Shown here in pieces: positions 10,688 through 21,865 of a DNA stretch of 64,000 nt. Both the position numbers and the translations under genes were made by a program. The notes below the pieces were generated by a model, which searched no databases, was not told the DNA's origin, and worked only from the letters and a program-made list of their open reading frames with translations. This DNA comes from Henckelia pumila (Eukaryota; Streptophyta; Magnoliopsida; Lamiales; Gesneriaceae): contig NC_133121.1 of NCBI RefSeq assembly GCF_033568475.1, positions 31,665,374-31,729,373 on the forward strand, written 5' to 3'. Position 1 is the stretch's first letter, and every line of letters begins with the position of its first letter.

Positions 10688-13600
10688 CTACATTGAATTT
10701 CGATATTTAACAACATCTGCAGTGTTCAAGTAAAATTTCTGGCAAATTTTTGATATGGTACAGTCATCGAGACCTTCACTGTCACCATCTTTATGATCAA
10801 GAAGCTTTTCAAGTTCCGCTGATGGTTGAAAAACCTGATCGCATAGTATTTCATGGCGTTACTAGTGTTTCAGGAAAAGAGCATAAAAAATCAAGAACAA
10901 AAATAACCATGGCGCTGAAGAAAAAGAGCTAGTATGTAAAAGAACAGATTATATAATTAATTAACTCAATGGGCTCTAGAAGACAACCGTATTTAACTAA
11001 TGTAGTCAGTGAAAAAAACAGACAATATGTAGAAGGTGCAGCACAAATAAGGTTAACAATAACGAGTTGGCAATCTTAATTACCCATGAAGAAATAGTAG
11101 AATCTTCGCTTTCTTTGTCGGAAATTGTTGTTGAACTCTCTGGCACTCTCACATTCTCAACGGACTCGGTGACCAAATGCAGGAGCTTCTCACTTCCCTG
11201 AATTTAGGTGAGGAAAAATGAAATACATTCCAGGTTGGTTCTTCTGCCATGTATATAAATTACATTTAATTTCAGGCTGCCGATAACACATTTATTTTAA
11301 AAGTTTTTTCTTAACCTGTGAAGCTCTCCAGTGGGAGTAAGTGCGGAACAAGGTCCAAAAGAATAGGACGTTAGGCAAGGGAAGAACCTGCATGATATTT
11401 TAGTGAGTCCACTGTCCAAGTATCAGATAAAATGAAATGGAATAATCCAAACTTTAAGAATGCATAGGCGAGAATATGAAGAGTGGAATTCTTAGACAGA
11501 AAAATAATTAAGAGAATGACATTTGTCTAGATGCACACAGATACATACCATGAAAACTGATGTCAGTGGCAGCAAGATGGCCGATTGGTAAAAGTATTGC
11601 TTATGAATAACCGAGCCCCTGGGAATGGATCACATTACATTATATAAGGAATGATTCATAAATAAACAACTATTATGTAATCTTAGACAAAGCGTAGCGT
11701 ACCGTTGCCAAGTCTAGATTAAAGAGGGATTGATGCATAAAAATAAACTATTATGTAATTTTAAACCAAGCATGGTATATCATTAGAAGTTAACAAAAAA
11801 ATAACACTTGATCCTTGGGATGCTGAAAAGCTTATCTTAAACCGATATGATCTGATCGTAGAAGAACTTGATCATAAATTTCATGTAGGTCCAAATATAT
11901 TATCATAAAAACCATGTGCCACTGCCTAGGCATGCTATTGCAAAATGAACTCTCTTTCACCTCTTTCACGAGCTACGGGTGAAACAGTATTATACCTAGC
12001 TGAAATTAAAATTTGTCAAGGTGTCACAGTAAATCGAAAGTTAAGAGTGTGGCCCGTCCTTGTTAAACTAACCTCCCTACGTGGCCACTCCATCCCAATA
12101 AATGTCATCAAAGTAATTGATGCAAGCAAAGATGCAACATGAACGTCAGCCTCAGCAACAAATTGGTAGATATTACAGCGATTATACAAAGAATACAATG
12201 AAACCAAGTAATAAAATATCACCTGAAAGCTATGTGTCGTAATCTTCGGCGGACAACTCGCGGATTCATACTGTGATTTTTCAAAGAGAAAATAATGTGA
12301 AGACCTGCCTCGACTGAAACAAACAAGCATCTGTCCATCCCATATTGTTATTTGGAGTCATTTATTCCAAGCCAAGAATATTTTCATCAATTTCCATCCC
12401 TAAAGTTTCAGGATTCCATAATTCCCTTTAACATCAGACATTCAATAACCTACTAGGAGATTAGCAGCTCATCAGTTTCAAGAATGCACCAAGTCAAACC
12501 TCGCAGTTTTATCTTTCAGTATAGAGTGCTTCATATATGGCCAAATCTTGTGAATAAGTATTTTAACAAAAACAAGAAAATCTATCGTGCTAACAACTTA
12601 TAACAATAACTTCATTTTACGGAGGTATTCTTCAAATTCTCAATCTTTAGTTGATTTGTAATATATATTAATTTATGAAGTATGAACATAGCACACTAGG
12701 AGAGATAACACCACCTTGATGGGTATGTGATTTCCACACTGTCAATCTCCTTGGGAATAGATTTGAAGAAGATTTCCGATGGCTTCACTCGTGACAACAG
12801 CTTTAATCCAAATCTAGGCATAAGAACCAGTAATCACCAATTTGGAAACAACACAAGTCCAGCACATTTGTTTTCTTCACTTTTATTTTATAATAATTAT
12901 CTCAAATAAAGATTAGACGTTGATAATCTTCAAGCAAACTGTTAAATATCAAACAAAAAGAAAGAAAGCATAGATTCTAATCATGTACAGAACGCATACT
13001 AAAAAATGAGGATGACGTGAATACCCATGAATCTTGTTCTTTATAGACCCTTGAGGTGCCTTCTCCAGATTAATCCAACCAACATTCATCTAAACAAAAC
13101 ACATAAAATCACTTAAATACATACACGAGGGATACACATTAATCACTTGGCAGTAACATCATATACATGTACACACACACACTTTTCTACACGGTTTTCA
13201 TGTAAGTAAAATCTAAATTAATTTTTTTTTTTTGAATACTCGTTCAGACTCCATAATCAGCTCCAACTCAAGAATAAATACGAACATACATTTTCAGTTA
13301 TGAGAAGAAAAATGTTGGCTCCATGTTGGATGACGGCCAGAGGGTTCAGACGTGCAGCAACGCCGATGAAATTAAAATAAAATTTAAAACATATATCGAT
13401 TCATGGGCGACTGCCCTGCTGATCATTGCCATTGAAAATATATATAACAAAAAATGTAATGTGGGCCTGCCCCGGATTCAACAGCAATAGCAAGAGAAAA
13501 TGCATACATTAACGAAGAAATTGTCACCTTGTTTGCGACAAAATCAACCACAAGTTCAACTTTAAACGCCTGAGAGGATTGAAAGCCGTTCGCAGAAGAT

Positions 13601-13746
13601 GGGTTCGAGGAGAAAAGTACGCTGTAGAGTTCTCTGAACGTGGAAGGAGTGTTGGGAGACTGAGCGCCGGGCTTTGAAGGGTCAATCGTTCGACTGAAGC
13701 ACCAGCTTCTTCCTCTGATCGGAAACACCACAAGTTTAGCCCTCAT
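10688..13746 (-). CDS. Mitochondrial K+/H+ exchange-related protein (Mit_KHE1-like), 277 aa, eight exons
   Basis: Exons on the minus strand: 13746-13528, 13089-13025, 12813-12715, 12270-12223, 11618-11549, 11387-11316, 11197-11084 and 10834-10688. All introns are GT-AG, phases match throughout, and the total is 834 nt with a TAG stop. The protein opens MRAKLVVFPIRGRSWCFSR and carries LEKAPQGSIKNKIHG, LLSRVKPSEIFFKSIPKE, a basic VVRRRLRHIAFRGS stretch, then two hydrophobic segments (FYQSAILLPLTSVFMV; LPLPNVLFFWTLFRTYSHW) and an acidic C-terminal tail. This matches the plant relatives of PF10173, linked in yeast to mitochondrial K+/H+ exchange; the plant role is inferred. No lesion is seen. The last exon is easy to miss because a longer open frame lies antisense to it. 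Confidence 0.88.
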
Positions 13747-14320
13747 CTTTGAATAACCTCAAATCAATGCTAACGATTGATTTCTTCTATAGATTTTCAG
13801 AAAGATCAATTTCAAGGAAACTTGAATTACAAAATCAAGAAGGTAGGAGATTCTTGAATCTTGATCGCTTTAGAATGTGACTGTGTGAAGAACCACCATT
13901 TCCAAGATTGCTCCACAGATTATGGTGCGGCGGAGTCGGAAGTCTATGAGCGGTTTGGGTGGTTCACGGTGAAATTTCTATTAATAACTGATGCTCTCTC
14001 TGTGAAGTGGGAACTTCAATTTGGATGGGCCATTTGGCAGGCCTGACTCGGAACCTAGGCCCATCTAATATATGGGCTTTTAAAATCCAAATTTTCTGTC
14101 CGATCCGTTTTTCTTTCCTTCCACATCTGTACAACATTTCAAATCTTGTATGTTTTTAACAAATTCGATGTAACGTGCCAGAATTTTTAATGACCATTAT
14201 TTATTTAATTAAAATAATTTATTTAATGTATTAAATTTAAGTGAGGATTTTAAAGATTAATTTTTCGATTGAGACTTGATTTTCAAGATGATGGATTCGA
14301 GGTGGTTTCTCGAGGAGGAT
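13747..14320. other. 5' flank of the KHE-like gene
   Basis: Contains the 5' UTR and presumed promoter of the KHE-like gene, then AT-rich DNA up to a retrotransposon LTR at 14321. Short open frames on the plus strand (13861-14046) show no family motif. No TATA box is convincing. Confidence 0.4.
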
Positions 14321-15720
14321 TGTAGTGACTCGCACTGTGATTACTTACTAATCAAAAGCTTAAGCATGCAATAATCTTAGTTAAAACATAATCAAAATTT
14401 ATCAGCGAAAAATACCAAAGTTATACAAACCCAAGCAAAATAAATCCGAATGCTAAAGTTATTACAAGCAAATCGAAATAACTACTCAGTACCAAACCAA
14501 CAAGTTCTGATACAATCATCTGAATAAAAAAATCTCCCAACAGCTGCCAAAACCCTGCAACTAAGTCTTCCCTGAGCCTCCTGCTCCGTCCAACCTAAGA
14601 CCTGCCCCGTCGAATAGGATGTCCAAATAAACACAAAAAAATGGACTTGAGCGACTACGCTCAATACGAAAGTATGAGCATACAAATACTATATGAACAT
14701 GAATGCAAGTGTATGAGGTACCAAGACTCAAGGTCAAAAAATTCTGATCAAACAGACTTAGCGCCAAGGTATGTAGTACTCTGTTCCGTCGCACCAAGAG
14801 ATGGCTTACACACCCCACTGTGGATATCGGTGACCTGATCACGAGTACACGTGTCCAACCATCCACTAGCTCAATAGAGTAACCACCCTAATACAGGCTA
14901 TCTCAAGGATAAAAGCTCAATATGATAATGCATGAAACATAATATCGTGACATAATATACATGCAGATAAAATCATGCCATATAACAATGCAACATATAA
15001 TACATGCATACTCAGTTAGGATATCTCGAACAGTACTTTCGTACCTCAATACTATCACGCAAGCTACACCAGCTCTACTGTCCAAGCCTATAATCACAAG
15101 ATTATTATATCACTAATCATCATCTAAAAGTCTTAACTAAGCTAATAGATACTCCCAAACTATTATAGAAACTCGAATTATAATTTCGTCTGTCGTTAGC
15201 CCGTTGTTGTAGATTTTTCCAGAACTTGGGCACAACTCCGCTTCGACTCCGGAGATGCCTCGCCAAGGCCCGTCCCTCGACAAAGAAAGGATGGAAGCCC
15301 CTAATATACTCAAGAATCAAGAGGTAAAAGTTGTGAATTGGCAAAGAAAATGGGCTCACGGATGCCCTATTTATAGGCGGAGATCGAACGTTCCAAACTC
15401 CTGATCGGACGTTCCGAACTCCTGATCGGACTTTCCGATCTCATGCATACATCTACATGTACAAACGTCAACGACACGTCACAAGTGCACATGATCTAAC
15501 TCGATCGGCAGTTCTGATCTAGCTTTCGAACACCATCGCTTGATCCGATCACTTCGGATCATCCGATCTCGTTCGCACCTTCCGAACTTGTCCAAGTCCA
15601 CTTCGACCCTTTGACCATTTCTAACATCCTGGAGTCGATTTCTTGATTCATTTAATCCAATTAAAATCACTTAATTAAGTTTAATCATTTAATCTTGTAA
15701 AATGGGACTGAGTTACTACA
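14321..15720 (-). mobile_element. 3' LTR of Tekay/Del-like element E (minus strand)
   Basis: A 1400-bp LTR read on the minus strand: it starts TGTAGTAACTCAG at 15720 and ends GTGCGAGTCACTACA at 14321. It is preceded on that strand by a purine-rich tract (CTTAAGTGAGGGAGAA) following the pol end. A TATA-like box (CCTATAAATAGG, about 15366-15378) lies just downstream, in transcription order, of an array of GATCGGA/TCCGATC half-sites (15380-15440). The related element F at 43793 has the same promoter layout. The other LTR of E is not in the window. Confidence 0.8.
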
Positions 15721-16267
15721 TTCTCCCTCACTTAAGAGATTTTACCATCGAAATTAACTCTTAAGTAAACGAAACTCAATAATGAACAAAACATCCTTTT
15801 ATTACCACTGAATATTTTACAAGATACAATACTTAAAACAAAAGTACAATCAAAACAACTCAAGATGTTCCAAAGGCACACGGCTGTCTAGTTCCCAAGT
15901 GGTTTCCTCAGTGCCTCGATGTTGGCACTTAACTAGAACGAGAGGAATGATCTTGTTTCGCAACACCTTATTTTATGATCTAGAATACACAAAGGTCTCT
16001 TCACATATGTCAAGTCTGTATCCAGCTGTACCTCAGACGGCTGTAAGATGTGAGACTCATCTGCCACATACCATCGCAATAGGGATACATGAAACACATC
16101 GTGGATGCTAGACAAATACGGTGGCAAAGCAAGTCTGTAAGCAAAATCTCCAACACTTTCCAAAATCTCGAATGTGCCAATGAATCTCGGAGATAACTTT
16201 ATCTTGAGACCAAATCTCAATATCCCCCGAAAGGGTGAAACTTTCATGAACACTGTTTCCCCAAACG

Positions 16268-16335
16268 AAATAATAATAATACTTTAATTTTAATTTTTTA
16301 ATAATATTTTAGATTTAATAAAATTTTATAATTAA

Positions 16336-16415
<80 letters not shown>

Positions 16416-16586
16416 CGGGGCGGGTTCGGGGATGGGGATAGCATCCCCATACCCGCCCCAATATATTTCGGGGATTTTTAAAAATCCCCGAACCCGAACC
16501 CATACCCGAAAATACTCCCCCAAACCCACCCCGTTTCGGATTTTCCCCACGGGTACCCGAACCCGCGGGGAAAATTGTCATCCCTG
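16268..16586. mobile_element. MITE-like insertion in element E integrase
   Basis: About 320 bp that interrupts the integrase reading frame. The right end reads aaaattgtcatccct, the form seen at ends of GC-rich hAT-like MITEs. The interior alternates gggttcgggg/ccccgaaccc half-sites that can form long hairpins (16417-16570). The left part is AT-rich with an ATT microsatellite and no matching terminal repeat, so the element is probably truncated or rearranged there. Confidence 0.55.
16337..16416. repeat. (ATT)n microsatellite
   Basis: About 26 uninterrupted ATT units. On either strand it encodes homopolymers (Ile or Asn), which create spurious open frames. Confidence 0.97.
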
Positions 16587-17803
16587 ACTGCGCTTGGCAT
16601 TAACATAACTGGATTGTCGGTCCTGTGCAGTTCTAATGCGTCTCTTGATCTAATCAACTATATCAACGGCCTGCTGGATTAGTTATGGTCTTTCCACCTG
16701 TCGTTCCCCAACTTATTCTCAGAACAATGGAGTACGAAATCGTCATCCATACAACGATTCAAATGGTGCCATAGCAATACTGCGATGATACATGTTGTTG
16801 TACGCGAATTCAATCAATGGTAAATGATCTTATCAAGCTGGACCAAAATTCATAGTACACGCTCGTAACATATCCTCAAGAGTACGGATCGTACGCTCTG
16901 TCTGCCCATCAGTCTTTGGATGATATGTTGTACTCAAACTGAGAGTAGTGCCCAAAGCACGCTAAAAACTCCCCCAGAACCTCGAAGTAAACCTGGGGTC
17001 TCTATCACTGACAATACTCACATGTACTCCGTGGAATCGTACAATCTCCTTAATGTACAAACGAACCATCCGATCTAAAGTGTAATCTCGGTTATATGGA
17101 AGAAAATGTGCTGACTTGGTGAGTCGATCCACCACAACCTAGATAGCATCACAATTCTTTGAAGACACTGGCATATGGGTCACAAAGTCCATCGTGATAA
17201 ACTCTCACTTCTACCCCAAAATCGGCAAACTATGAAGCAATCCTCCATGTCATCGATGTTCCGCCTTAACCTGTTGACATACCAAACATCTAGAAACATA
17301 CTGGTAAACACCGCGCTTCATTCATTTCCACCAGAACCGGGTCTGCAAATCCTTGTACATCTTATTGCTCCCTGGGGAACACTCAACTTGGTACGATGTG
17401 CTTGAGATAAAATCTCCTCTTTTAGAGTGTCATCCTCAGGTACCACAATACGTCCGGATAAGCAAGAAATCCATATGAATGGTAATAGAATCCAGAAGTA
17501 CTATCACTGTTGGCTACCCTAGCCAATCGCCGAGTCTTTGGGTCAGACATCTGAGCATCACGAATCTGAGAATACAAAGCTGGTTCAGATAGAATAAAAA
17601 AAATCTGAATACTCACCATTACCTTCTTATGCTTAAAGATGAATCCAAAAGAACGACAATCCTGAATCGCACTAGAGATAAGACAAGACTGTAGTGCAAA
17701 TACTCACACTTTGCGACTCAAAGCATCAACAGTAGGATTAGAAGCACCTGGATGATATTTAATTTCGCAATCATAATCCTTCAGCAAATCCATCCAGCAT
17801 CAC

Positions 17804-19592
17804 TGCTACAACTTAAATTGTAATTCACCCAAGTGTAGGTTGTCTGCAAGTAATATACTCGTGAGTACGAGATCGATCCACGGAGAGGATGTTGTAGGTT
17901 TAATTTTAGCAATGATATATTATAGATGAAAATATTATTATAAAACTTCTAATACAAATTATAAAATTGTCAAGGCTTCAAAGGTTCATTGTTGGTTTAT
18001 TTAAGATTGCTTAACAAAAATAAATAAAAAAAACTAAAATAAGAATAAACATAAAAGAACAATGAAATATTTAAACAAATATATCATATAATATAGTTTC
18101 CACTATATTAATATCAGATTAACCAATATTTAATACATGGTACTCATAATATATATATATATATAGATGCATAAATATTAACATAAAAAAACAATTAAAT
18201 ATTTAAACAAATATATCATATAATATAGTTCTCACTATATTAATATCAGATTAACCGATAATTAATATATGGTACCCATAATAAATATATAAGTGCATAA
18301 ATATAAATTGACATAAAATTAAATGTTAGATCAAATCACCATATTTCATTTAGAACAACCGACAGAGCCACGCTATCGTCTAAATAAAATATATGACTTT
18401 TTATGTTAGATGCGATAAAGTAAATGTTAATTGCGGAAATGTAAATGTTAGTTGCGAAAAGTAAATGTTAATTGCGAAAAGTAAATGTTAGTTGCGAGAA
18501 AGTAAATGCTAGATCAAATCACAATATATTATTTAGAATAACTGGCAGAGCCACGCTATTGTCTAAATAATATATATGACTTTATTATAAATTGATGCAT
18601 ATATTTATAGTATATAATTATTGTAGTATTTATTGTATCATATTAGACAACAATTCAAGGTAACCACATTCAAGGTACCAAGTATTTGATGTAAATAGAT
18701 AACAATAAATCATCCAAATTATAACTACAAATAAAGATCAATTAGTAAAACAAAATAAAAAATAGAAAAAGAAAGAATATACAAAATATAAACAATCTTA
18801 CTTGACCAACAATGAAACCTTTTCACCTTGACATAAAAAGATTTAGCTTGTCATGAACATGAAACTCAAGAATAAGGATAAAAGAAATTTCATACTTGAA
18901 CTTGAGAAACTTGCACACTCAAACTTTTATTCTCACACACACAATATTTATTTTACAAATGAGGAATTTCTCTACACTTTTGCATACTACAAAGCTTATA
19001 CAACACATCTATTTATAGGCCAAATGAGAGCAAGAGTTCAAGGCTCATTAAATGTGGAATAATAAAGTTGATGGGTGCTTGTCTCCTTGAATGTCAATAC
19101 CATGATCCAACTTTAATTGACATGTTTGATGCCTTAGACCACCGATTCAGTCTTTCCATTCAACATAGAACACGTAGGATATTTTGTGTAGATGTGTTTG
19201 GACATATAATTCACCTCTTTTGGGTAAAAGGTGAAATAGTTATGATATTTTTACTACAAGCTGGTCATAGTAAAAGTAAATCTGTCTCCATTTTGATGTT
19301 TGATTATTTTGATCATCTTAATGAGGTTTTTGGAATTTCTTGTCTTCTACAAAGTTTAAGATGCCTCTTTTTTGATTCTACAGGATTTGAGATTACTCCA
19401 ATATGATCTTTGTAGCTTGAGTAATTTTATTTTTACCAAATTTGCGCAAAACATAAAATACAACATTTTTAGTAAAATATTTAAATATAAACACATAACA
19501 CTAAAATAATACAACTTCATAATTTTAATGAAATTTTCATTTTAAAATACACTTTTTAACATATAAATAATTACAAATTTTAAGTTTCATCA
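17804..19592 (-). repeat. Athila-like element 3' LTR
   Basis: 1789 bp. It contains an approximately 125-bp tandem duplication (about 18060-18300), a minisatellite of about 21-bp units (18415-18506) and a second internal duplication around gcagagccacgctat (18367 and 18546). It keeps the ancestral empty site for the hAT MITE found in the other LTR (near 18710). Confidence 0.93.
18415..18506. repeat. Minisatellite in 3' LTR, unit gtaaatgttaattgcggaaa
   Basis: Four degenerate copies of a roughly 20-22-bp unit. The equivalent array in the 5' LTR (28560-28660) has a similar copy number but different variants. Confidence 0.8.
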
Positions 19593-19615
19593 CACCCCCA
19601 AACCGGCTAATTACT
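19593..19615 (-). other. Athila-like polypurine tract
   Basis: On the minus strand the sequence just before the 3' LTR reads GGTTTGGGGGTG, then TGATGAAACTT. A G-rich tract in this position is the expected primer site for plus-strand DNA synthesis. Confidence 0.75.
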
Positions 19616-21025
19616 AGTCCCTTAGTAATAAAATATCATAAAAAATCATAAAATCACAAGTTAGATTTTTATTCCTTAATATATATATATATATTCAAAT
19701 TTGCAAACCTTAACATTTTAAAACACACTTATAAGGAGATCATATGTTTATTTATAAATCTTGCTATCAACTAATATATTAATATATAATTGGATGAGTT
19801 ATACATATATATTTCACACAATATCAAAATATTAAATATATATAATTTTTTATATAAATATTTTCTAAAAATTTTGAGAATAATATAATCAAAATGATAA
19901 TAGAAATCATTTTCATAACATGTATAATATCAAAAATATTAATGTAAAAGTCTCAAATCCATATTTTCTCGGGTTATGATATTTCATATATAACCGTTTT
20001 TCACTCATGGAGTTGGAAGAAAATTATACACTCATTGAAAATGGCTAATAAAGCAGACAATCAAATAACCTAATATTGAAAATAAGATAGGATAATTTAC
20101 AAAGAATAAACCCATTTTGTTTTTTTTTTTTATTTTTTTTCTTTTTTCTAATTTTTTTTTGGTTGGCTGCAAAATTGTTTTTGCATAACCAAATACCTCC
20201 AATAAACTTTGAAAAAGTAACATTTTTTTTTCAAAGTTTATTTATTTGTTTATTTTTTTATGAGGTAAATCTATTACATTGATAATTATAGTAGAGATAT
20301 TAATACTCTACATCTTTACAATCAAACTCCAAAAAACTTTGCAGCCAATTTTTATATGCACATTTTTTTTTCAAAATGGGTTTAATCTAGTAATCAACCA
20401 TTTTTTAATAATCAATAAAAGCTTATAAGTTGTTTTCTCAATTCTCACCTCTCACTCACAAAATTTATGTGAGTATATATTGCACTTTTACAAATTAATT
20501 CCTTCAATTATACATGTTATTATTCATTCAATCAATATCACCTTAACTATATATTCATAAAAGTTTTAGAAAATATGTTATTTGAAAACACACAATTATA
20601 TATTATTTATAACTTATATCCCATCAATTATATATTTTCTATTAAATTGATAAAAAGAAGAATAAATAAACATCTATACAAAAAGACTTCATTTTCTTAG
20701 TAGTTTGCAATTTAAATATATACGGAATAATAAAATCTAATCTATTGTGATAATATGATAAATAAAAACTAATGCGTGTCAGGAGCTTTTGACTCCTTAC
20801 TCTGCCATTGAAAAAGGAAAAATAAATATTATTAAAGAAATATTTTTTTTTATTTTTAAATTTTTATTTTTTTTTAATTTTTAAAAGATAAACCCTCCCC
20901 CAAACATGAATATGACATTGTTTTTAATTTTTTAAAGAAAAATAAAGAGTACATGATGAAAGAGATATCACCTGAAATTTATTAAAGATGAGGAACAAAC
21001 ACAAACCATTTCGTGACATGTTGAA
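19616..21025. other. Athila-like element 3' untranslated region
   Basis: About 1.4 kb of very AT-rich DNA between the LOG stop codon and the polypurine tract. It contains long T and AT runs (19680-19695, 20119-20160, 20845-20880). No reading frame with a recognisable domain is present on either strand. Confidence 0.6.
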
Positions 21026-21663
21026 TCAATGATCCAATTTTCTTTTCTTACTGGTTGGTTGAGACCAATTGATATTTGTTATAGACGAATCAGGTTGATG
21101 AACAAAAGCTTGGAGATCATCAATTAATTGGTCGTCATTCGAAGCAGAGATGAGCATCCTTCATGAATTTTCTGAAATAAAATTTTGTTCCACAGCTACA
21201 TCAAGAAAAGTCAACAAACCATCATAATAGTTATTGATATTCAACAAACCAACAAGTTTATTATGAATATGAAGTTGTGCCCAAGAAACAACATGAAAAA
21301 TTTCTTCTAAAGTACCAAAACCACCTGGTAAGGCAATAAAAGCATCAGAATTATCTATCATTTTAGTTATTCTCTCGTACATTGATGAAACTTTCAACTC
21401 TTCCCCAACCGTAACACCTGTAATATTTCCTTCAGCTAAAGCTGTAGGAATAATACCCAAAACCTGACTACCTCCAAGATGAGCTGCTGTTGAAATAGAT
21501 CCCATTAACCCAATATTGCCTCCTCCGTATACCAAATGAATTTTTCTCTCTGCTAACTTTTTTTCAAGATTAATTGCTGCATCAACAAATATTTCACTCT
21601 TTCCGGTGTTAGAACCACAAAATACACAAATATTTTCAATTTTTGTGAAGCAAATCCTGCCAT
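21026..21663 (-). pseudogene. LOG: LONELY GUY (LOG) cytokinin riboside 5'-monophosphate phosphoribohydrolase, captured in retrotransposon, intronless
   Basis: LOG enzymes release active cytokinin bases from nucleotide precursors. Hallmarks in order: ICVFCGSNTGKSEIF, LVYGGGNIGLMG, VLGIIP, the retained Arg in MYERITKM, and the catalytic PGGFGTLEEIF motif (PGGxGTxxE). The C-terminal part RMLISASNDDQLIDDLQAF ends in KKRKLDH at a TGA (21028-21026). The coding region is continuous, whereas plant LOG genes have several introns, so it came from processed RNA. Lesions: an in-frame TGA at 21163-21161, 44 codons before the natural end, and the nearest ATG (21663-21661) is one frame off. It lies sense to the element, after integrase. 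Confidence 0.9.

Positions 21664-21664
<1 letters not shown>

Positions 21665-21698
<34 letters not shown>
21665..21698 (-). repeat. 34-nt poly(A) tract (minus strand) between the two captured ORFs
   Basis: The plus strand shows 34 consecutive T, so the element's sense RNA carries A34. It lies about 280 nt after the stop of the cysteine-rich ORF and 1 nt before an ATG at the start of the LOG region. It could be a fossil poly(A) tail of the upstream captured RNA or a simple homopolymer expansion. Confidence 0.95.
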
Positions 21699-21700
<2 letters not shown>

Positions 21701-21865
21701 AAAAATATAGAGATAGTTGAGTGATTTTATAAGGAAAACAAGGAATACGACAGAAATAGGAATACAGGTGTGAACATAATAACGAAAACAATATAAATAA
21801 TAATATATAATAATGACATGCATGCGCATATACAGTGATTGTGGCTCACAGTGTTCCTTCAATAT

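Larger units (their letters stand above)
15721..17803 (-). pseudogene. Element E pol, RNase H end and integrase (broken)
   Basis: In minus order: the RNase H end ([16 protein letters not shown] at about 17800-17740), the linker ending ALSRK, the SQIRDAQMSDP segment (17422-17619), a degenerate zinc-binding and DDE core (about 16600-17420), and the integrase C-terminal domain with VFMKVSPFRG (about 16240) and LSPRFIGTFEIL. Stops and frameshifts are frequent. It is interrupted by a MITE-like insertion (16268-16586) and cut at 17803 by the Athila element. The upstream half resumes at 30477. Confidence 0.8.

Noticed and set aside
10461..10932. Plus-strand open frames with Cys pairs and a coherent-looking tail (10461-10682, 10750-10932)
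   Set aside because: The second is exactly antisense to the last exon of the KHE-like gene, which has matching splice phase and a conserved C-terminus. The first lies in the 3' flank and has no family match.
16315..16581. Minus-strand frame with a long Asn or Ile homopolymer
   Set aside because: It is the translation of the ATT microsatellite and a GC-rich MITE.
18853..19406. Plus-strand frames repeated at 29732-30237
   Set aside because: Both are antisense frames in the two LTRs of the Athila-like element. Their similarity reflects LTR identity, not a duplicated gene.
21665..21698. A34 tract as the poly(A) tail of a retroposed LOG mRNA
   Set aside because: It lies at the 5' side of LOG in coding orientation, so it cannot be LOG's own tail. 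It would fit the tail of the upstream captured sequence.
21700..21862. Hydrophobic N-terminal extension of the LOG frame
   Set aside because: The frame is open by chance through the A tract and AT-rich DNA. The extension is not conserved in LOG proteins and is followed by poly-Lys from the homopolymer.
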